Origin: Actinomortierella ambigua
Lineage: Eukaryota; Mortierellomycota; Mortierellomycetes; Mortierellales; Mortierellaceae
NCBI GenBank assembly: GCA_016098155.1
Contig: JAAAJB010000381.1
Coordinates: 2,073 to 34,072, forward strand
Length of the DNA: 32,000 bases
Direction: 5' to 3'
Of this stretch, positions 27,055 to 32,000 are shown piece after piece (position 1 is the first letter of the stretch; each line of letters starts with the position of its first letter). The notes beneath the pieces were generated by a model. The model made no database searches and was not told the DNA's origin. It saw only the letters and a program-made list of their open reading frames with translations. Both the position numbers and the translations under genes were made by a program.

Positions 27055-29955
27055 CTACAAAGGTCCCTTCTCAAGAAAGGCCAATCGTATACGTGAATTT
27101 CTATGTCCTTGCTCCGCTGCTTTGCTATACCATTCCACCGCTTGGACTCTGTCCATCTGAACTCCACGACCCTTCTCGTACATGCGACCAAGATTGTGTT
27201 GTGCAGCAGCATATCCTTTGGCCGCACCCTCACGATACAAGGCAACGGCATCGGAATCCCTCTCTGGCGAGCGGTGGTCAGAAGAAGTCAGCCATTCGAT
27301 GTGGAGAGGTGCTGATGGATCCTCGTCCTCATTCATTCGATACAAGGCGAGAGCTTGCTTGTCATTGCGCTCTGTCCCAATGCCTAACTCGTACATTGAC
27401 CCGAGATTAAAAGGTTTGGATATGCTCACCTGTGCAGCACTCTTGGTGTACCATTCAAAAGCCAGTTGGTCGTTCTGTTTGATTCCCTTGCCAATATCAT
27501 ACATCCAACCAAGACTGCGCTGCGCTTCTGAATCTCCATGGGTAGCAGCCTTCTGGTACCATTCCGCTGCTTCGACATCGCTCTGCGTGACTCCTTGACC
27601 GTTCTCGTATGCACGACCTAGAAAGTGCTCGGCCTGAGCATTCCCCTGAGATGCAGCCATACGGAACCATGCAACTGCCTCAGCGTAGTCCTTCTTGATT
27701 CCAACGCCTTCAAAGAACGTCCAGCCCAGGAAGAACTGTGCAAGAATATCATTCGGACGTATGGCCTGACGTCTCCAAGCTATAGCCTCTGCTTCATCTG
27801 GCGAACTCTTCAAACTTTGGATGTACATCCTTACAATTTGTCTTTGGGCCGCTGAATGTCCTTGGTCTGCTGCTCTTCGATACCATATGAACGCCTCATT
27901 CCTATTCTCTTCAACGCCCAAGCCATTCTCATAGCATATGCCAAGGTGGTATTGTCCGTCAGAGTCCCCATGTTCGGCAGCCTTATGGAACCACAACGTG
28001 GCGGTGACATAATCGACATCAACGCCTCTTCCTGTATAGTACGCCAGACCAAGTTTTATCTCAGCCATGACGTTCGCCAGCTCAGCAGATCTGTGGTACC
28101 ATCTGACAGCCTCAGCATGACTCATGTCAAGCCCCCGACCGCGATTGTACATGTCTCCAAGTTGAACCTGTGCATCGGAATTATCCTGTTCGGCCGATTT
28201 GCGAAGCCATGCAACGGCCTCAGTATCGCTCTCTTCCACCCCACGACCCTGCTCGTACATCAGTCCTAGATGCAACTGTGCTATTGCATGGCCCTCCTCG
28301 GCTGCTCGTCGATACCACATTGCTGCCATCTCGTCCGACTGCTCCACACCGCGCCCGTCCGTGTACATCGATCCAAGACCAAACTGTGCTTCAGCCATAT
28401 CCTGTTCTGCTGCTAGTCGCATCCACGCTGCACCATCGACATCGCTTTGCTCCACACCTTGACCACGAGAATACATCAATCCTAGGTTGAACTGTGCCTC
28501 CGCCACTCCTTGTCCAGCTGCCTGTCGGAACCATTGGACTGCGTCTGCAACGTTCTGCGCCACTCCCCGACCATGGACATGGAACGCTCCTAGTCGGAGC
28601 TGTGCCTGTGCCTCCCCGCGCTCGGCTGCCATTCGGTACCATTTCGCTGCCTCGATATCGCTACTGCTGGCATCCATGCTGCCTCCATGATTCTCGTACA
28701 TCCGACCGAGTCTGAGTTGCGCCGTGGAATGACCTTGTTGAGCTGCCTTGCGGTACCAGAGAGGAGCGTCCTCCGGTGATCCAGCGACAGTAAGACCATG
28801 ATCACACATCCATCCAAGAACGAGCTGAGCATCCGCGTTGCCTTTGCTGGCTATTTTTCGTAGGTAGTTAATGACCTCGTCTCCTCCGTCTGGGTGTAAT
28901 CTCTTGTGAATGTCGCTGTCGTTGTTGTCGGGATTCCCTTCCAGGCCATCGACGATTGTCAGCTTGTCCAAGGCCCCTTCGAGTCCGCATGCAGCGAGTC
29001 TGTTGCTAATTGAGTCGTAGATACTAGCATCGAGAGACAGAATACTGCCCATCGCATCGTAATTTGGCCCCATCATGACATTATCCTCAAGCACCACGTC
29101 TCTGGCCTTGGGTCGCTGTTCCGGGTCCTGTTGCCAGCACTGCTCAATCCATGACCGGTAGTCAGTCGGTGTGTCTCCAGGGATCTCCTCGCGCTCTCCA
29201 CTCCTGATCAGCATCGCCACAACCATGTTGTCCTGTTGATCATCAAATGGCTCGGGACAGTCGGCCGCCATGGCCCACATCACCATCCCAAGAGCATACA
29301 CATCCGACTTCTTCGAGTATTTGGGTCGCACATCCAGCGTCTCGGGGGCCGCCCACCGCAGTGTTCCCTTGAATCCTCCTGTCGATGCCGCCACCGATGA
29401 CGAAGCGCTGATGGTCTTGACCTTGGCCAGTCCAAAATCACACAGCTTGACCTCCATGAATCGTGTCAGGAGCACATTCGCCGTCTTGAGGTCACGGTGG
29501 ATGATCCCTCGACAATGGATGTACTCGAGTCCTCGAGCAATTTCATGAGCAAGGCGAGTCTTGGTCGGCCAGTCCGTCACCTCCCTTCGGGCAATGGCAC
29601 CTGCCAGACTTCCTTTCTCCGCCAGGTCCATGAGGATGTAGGTGCGGCCTTCGTGCTCGATCGACTCAAAATACTGGATGATGTAGCGATGGCGGAGCTG
29701 TTGAAGGATGGCAATCTCTTTCTTGACAGCAGCATTGGGCAAGTCGGCAAAGGAGGCAAAACACTCTTTGGCAGCGCATGGCTGACCCTCCCGATGAGCT
29801 TGATAGACGGAGCCAAACCCGCCTGAGCCTATTTTCTTGCCAAGAAAAAAAGTCGACTGGAGATGGGGTATGAGAGCTTCGTGTTAGAGAGATAGAGTTG
29901 TAACTGACTGATATTTTGGATGACTCAGGACTGATCCGCGTATACTGCATACCAT
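27055..29955 (-). CDS. TKL-type protein kinase fused to Sel1-like repeats (copy 2)
   Basis: The model is ATG alone at 29953-29955, intron 29857-29952 (GTATGC..CTCCAG, with a CTCTAAC branch site), then one exon 27055-29856; 934 residues. The kinase is intact: IGSGGFGSVYQA (10-21), Lys31, Glu48, HRDLKTAN with Asp123 and Asn128, DFG 141-143, GTLRWAAPE. Residue numbers are the same as in copy 1 up to DFG. About sixteen Sel1-like repeats follow from about residue 325 (for example LGLMYSRGQGVEQSD and LGRMYEKGRGVQMD); one, near MYIQSLKSSPDEAEA, is degenerate. Without the ATG-only exon the first in-frame ATG is the Met of ILMDLAE (residue 77), which would delete the glycine loop and catalytic Lys. 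It faces copy 1 tail to tail, so the pair probably arose by inverted duplication. The role is presumably intracellular signalling; the upstream receptor is unknown. Confidence 0.93.
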
Positions 29956-30666
29956 CCTTGGAATGGAGAAAGCGGGGCTTCTATAATGCGGCAAGAGAGA
30001 TGAGGGCTAATGAGAGGATGATGGAGAATCGATGAAGGAGAGGGAGGAGTTTATTTTCTTCGACTATGCGAGAAAATGTGTGTGTGACATGACGCCTCTC
30101 CCCTGATTCCCTACTCCCCACAGTGGTTAAGGAACGTTACCGATCAAGGGACGACGATAAATCGAGGTACAAAGGCGCGATACGGATTCAAGAGGGTTGT
30201 TTCTAGACATGTAGTGGCCAAGAACTGGGTTGATATAATATACCTTACTCTGAGGTGTGTGCTGTGTGGAGGTTATTAGGTTTAAAGTGAGAACAAGTGC
30301 CGAGCATTCAGCTCCTACTTGATATTGCTAGAGTGGTTATACTGTAGGCCTCTATGCCGATAGAACGAACCAGGAATCGCCTCTTGGTGTAGCCATCCCC
30401 AGGCAGTAACGGTAGTCGTCTTCTCCTCTCGAAGGGTTTATGAGATGGCATGGGAGGTGTTCATGTGCCCTGACTAGGCATGGCGAATGCGGTATCCGAA
30501 TCAGAGACAAGGGCGTGGCGGCAGCCAACATGGACATGTACTTGGTGAAGACGTCCTTCCATGCGTAGGACTGCAGTCATTCAGCCTCTTTCTTCCTTCC
30601 CTTTGTCATTTTAAGAGGCTGTCATTCTGTCTCTCTCCACAACAAGACTCTGTCGGGGGGAGGGGA
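29956..30666. promoter_or_regulatory. Spacer upstream of kinase-Sel1 copy 2
   Basis: The first ~100 bp upstream of the ATG at 29955 are CT-rich on the minus strand and contain no ATG, matching the leader of copy 1. The rest (to 30666) shows only short frames. I see no gene, RNA or repeat that can be supported. Confidence 0.5.
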
Positions 30667-31099
30667 TTACCAATTGAGATGAATCCAATATCCCGCTGCG
30701 TCCTCTAGTGTGACCAGACGGCAGTTCTTGCTATCATCCTTGCTTTCAAGGAGCGGTGTGCCCAGTGCACGATACATATGTCGGTACTGTCGGCATGCTT
30801 GGCGCATTGTGCGAAAAATTTGCGTAGAATGTCTGGATGATGGGGATGGCGAGGAATTGTCGACTGTGCCGACATACATATGGCACAGGGATGTGAGAAA
30901 CGATTAAAGGGAGTGTCTCATTCTCGAGATTGCCACGGCCCTGTCGGTACATGGTGTTCACGCCCGACAGGTAGGATCCTTCCATGATGTGGTTCAGACC
31001 ATACCTGTACTTCAGCCGAGTCATTCACCTGCACCTCGCTAACCATGTTCCAAGAGATGCTAGTCCATATGCGAGATCCAGAGGCCGTACTGCGTCCAT
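30667..31099 (-). CDS. Putative small or degraded gene, unknown family
   Basis: Several minus-strand pieces look protein-like. The last is the 39-codon segment 30667-30786, starting YRHMYRALGTPLLES and ending GYWIHLNW then TAA. A middle segment, 30878-30940, reads GRGNLENETLPLIVSHIPVP and ends at TAT|GTATGT, a good donor, and joins the last in phase 0. Upstream, either MVSEVQVNDSAEVQ (31005-31046, followed by GTATGG) or MDAVRPLDLAYGLASLGTWL (from 31099) could supply the start. In the second case the frame continues into YGLNHIMEGSYLSGVNTMYR only if an implausibly short 30-bp piece is removed. The introns lack the strong pyrimidine tracts seen elsewhere. I recognise no family; this may be a real small gene, a diverged remnant or a chance assembly. 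Confidence 0.28.
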
Positions 31100-31160
31100 C
31101 AAAACGACTAGACCAGCTCCTCTTTCTCGCTGCATAAAGATTCAAAGAGATAGGGTACCG

Positions 31161-31220
31161 ACCCACGAGTCTCGCTTCCTACCCACAAGTCTCGCTTACC
31201 ACCCACGAGTCTCGTTTTCC
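31161..31220. repeat. Three tandem 20-bp repeats
   Basis: Units at 31161-31180, 31181-31200 and 31201-31220 all read ACCCACRAGTCTCGYTTNCY with few differences. The next 20 bp start similarly (ACGCACACGC) but diverge. They lie just upstream of the putative minus-strand gene. Confidence 0.92.
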
Positions 31221-31526
31221 ACGCACACGCGACCTACCGATCCAGCACACCATCGTGGAGACGACGCATAAAAATAGACGAGGAAGAGAACACATGAGGA
31301 ATAGAGTCTTTATTGCCATTGCTGTTTTGCCATAGCAAGGGCAGAGTCATGTCTATGTTGATATGTGCCATCCACTTGCGCTGTTCTATCATTGAAAGAA
31401 TGAGAGAAGATGACTTGGGTGCACATTAGTAGTATCAAGTTCTTGTCTGTATTGCCTGTCATTCTCGCTCCTCCCAAGCCCTTCCCCTCATTGTCTTTGG
31501 GTAATATAAAGTTGAACACATTCTGC

Positions 31527-31555
31527 AAGGGTCGCATACTCTCCATGCGACCCTT
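31527..31555. repeat. Perfect 11-bp hairpin
   Basis: AAGGGTCGCAT at 31527-31537 is the exact reverse complement of ATGCGACCCTT at 31545-31555, with a 7-base loop. Confidence 0.85.
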
Positions 31556-31596
31556 CCCAGGATGCACTGCGAGGAGGTAGTGTTCATTGCATCCCA

Positions 31597-31618
31597 CACC
31601 TGCCTGGTGGGGCAGGTG
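31597..31618. repeat. Short GC-rich hairpin
   Basis: CACCTGCC at 31597-31604 pairs with GGCAGGTG at 31611-31618 over a 6-base loop. It lies 42 bp after the previous hairpin. Confidence 0.75.
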
Positions 31619-31649
31619 CTGCTCGCTGTAGACTATGAAGAAGCTTTGT

Positions 31650-31712
31650 CAAAAAAAAAAAATCTACCATAAGCTTCAAAAAAAAAATCCACCATAAAAA
31701 AAATACACCATA
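31650..31712. repeat. A-tract array, (A)8-12 followed by T-C-ACCATA
   Basis: Three successive modules of a long A-run followed by TCTACCATA, TCCACCATA and TACACCATA occur within about 65 bp. Spacing is irregular (about 17-28 bp). Confidence 0.8.
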
Positions 31713-31961
31713 ACCATAACGCAGATTCATAGCTGCAGGGGATAAACAAGCAAAAGGACAACGTTTGGGATAGTAGAAAAGAGCCGGGTCTGCCATTCTC
31801 TCTCGATACACGGGATTGCATCCCCTCTCGATAGAAGATCCCCCAGGCCCTGTGAAAGGACCGGCTCCAGTCGAACAGCCAGCTTGCCCACTGCCTCTTC
31901 TTCATCCCTGAAGAGACATGAATTTTCGAAGAGAGATGGCTGTGGAGAGGTACGAGACAGA

Positions 31962-32000
31962 GAAGTGGAGGGGCATAGAAGTGGAGGGGCATAGAAGTGG
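31962..32000. repeat. 16-bp tandem repeat at window end
   Basis: The unit GAAGTGGAGGGGCATA occurs at 31962-31977 and 31978-31993, and partially at 31994-32000. The array probably continues beyond the window. Confidence 0.88.

Larger units (their letters stand above)
31100..32000. other. Repeat-bearing region without a convincing gene
   Basis: Beyond the 20-bp repeats, this 900 bp contains two short hairpins, an A-tract array and a 16-bp tandem repeat running to the window end (each reported separately). Open frames are short and unrecognised. No tRNA-like structure was found. Confidence 0.5.

Noticed and set aside
31161..31220. CRISPR array
   Set aside because: The three 20-bp units are directly adjacent with no spacers, the host is a eukaryote and no cas genes are present.
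31500..31620. tRNA or structured RNA gene at the two hairpins
   Set aside because: There is no cloverleaf, no A or B box and no anticodon arm; these are just two isolated stems.

Overview
This window is nuclear DNA of a filamentous fungus. Every large gene has short spliceosomal introns (about 85-275 bp) with GT..AG ends, CTAAC/TTAAC-like branch sites and strong pyrimidine tracts. Leaders are CT-rich and pyrimidine-strand asymmetric. The genes are conserved eukaryotic housekeeping genes plus kinase-Sel1 and F-box genes of kinds known to be expanded in early-diverging fungi. Mortierellomycota or a close Mucoromycota relative is my best guess. It rests on gene content and intron style, not on a database match.

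Layout from left to right. 1-119 is a near-perfect inverted repeat. 120-2723 shows no supportable gene. 2724-5479 (-) is an auxin-efflux-carrier family (Ecm3-like) membrane transporter in five exons. 5480-8678 is a long pyrimidine-asymmetric stretch without a convincing gene. 8679-8843 (-) is a possible small gene start, divergent from 9369-12087 (+), a glomulin/Ybp/ALF4-family protein in five exons. This is tail-to-tail, only 56 bp apart, with FAM50/XAP5 (12144-13486, -, three exons). IPI3/WDR18 (14077-15944, -) and a short COG5 (16051-17871, -) form a tight tandem. COG5 is divergent from MDM31/32 (18315-21664, +). Then come an intronless F-box protein (21933-23996, -) and two kinase-Sel1 proteins tail to tail (24351-26637, +; 27055-29955, -). 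30667-31099 (-) is a weak unknown gene model. The last 900 bp hold several short tandem and inverted repeats.

The housekeeping genes serve ubiquitin-ligase control (glomulin), transcription/splicing (FAM50), 60S ribosome maturation (IPI3), intra-Golgi traffic (COG5) and mitochondrial inner-membrane organisation (MDM31). They do not form a pathway. The right side is different: an F-box protein shares a bidirectional promoter with the first of two intact TKL-type kinases that carry about 11 and about 16 Sel1-like repeats.

The most notable result is gene structure. In both kinase-Sel1 genes the initiator ATG appears to be alone in its coding exon (ATG|GTAAGC and ATG|GTATGC), with an 85-96 bp intron before the glycine loop. 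With this model the two proteins align from residue 1 to the HRD motif with the same numbering. Very short first exons recur elsewhere (16 nt in FAM50; 38 nt plus 29 nt in the transporter). All exon boundaries were derived by eye from reading frame, splice consensus and protein family continuity.
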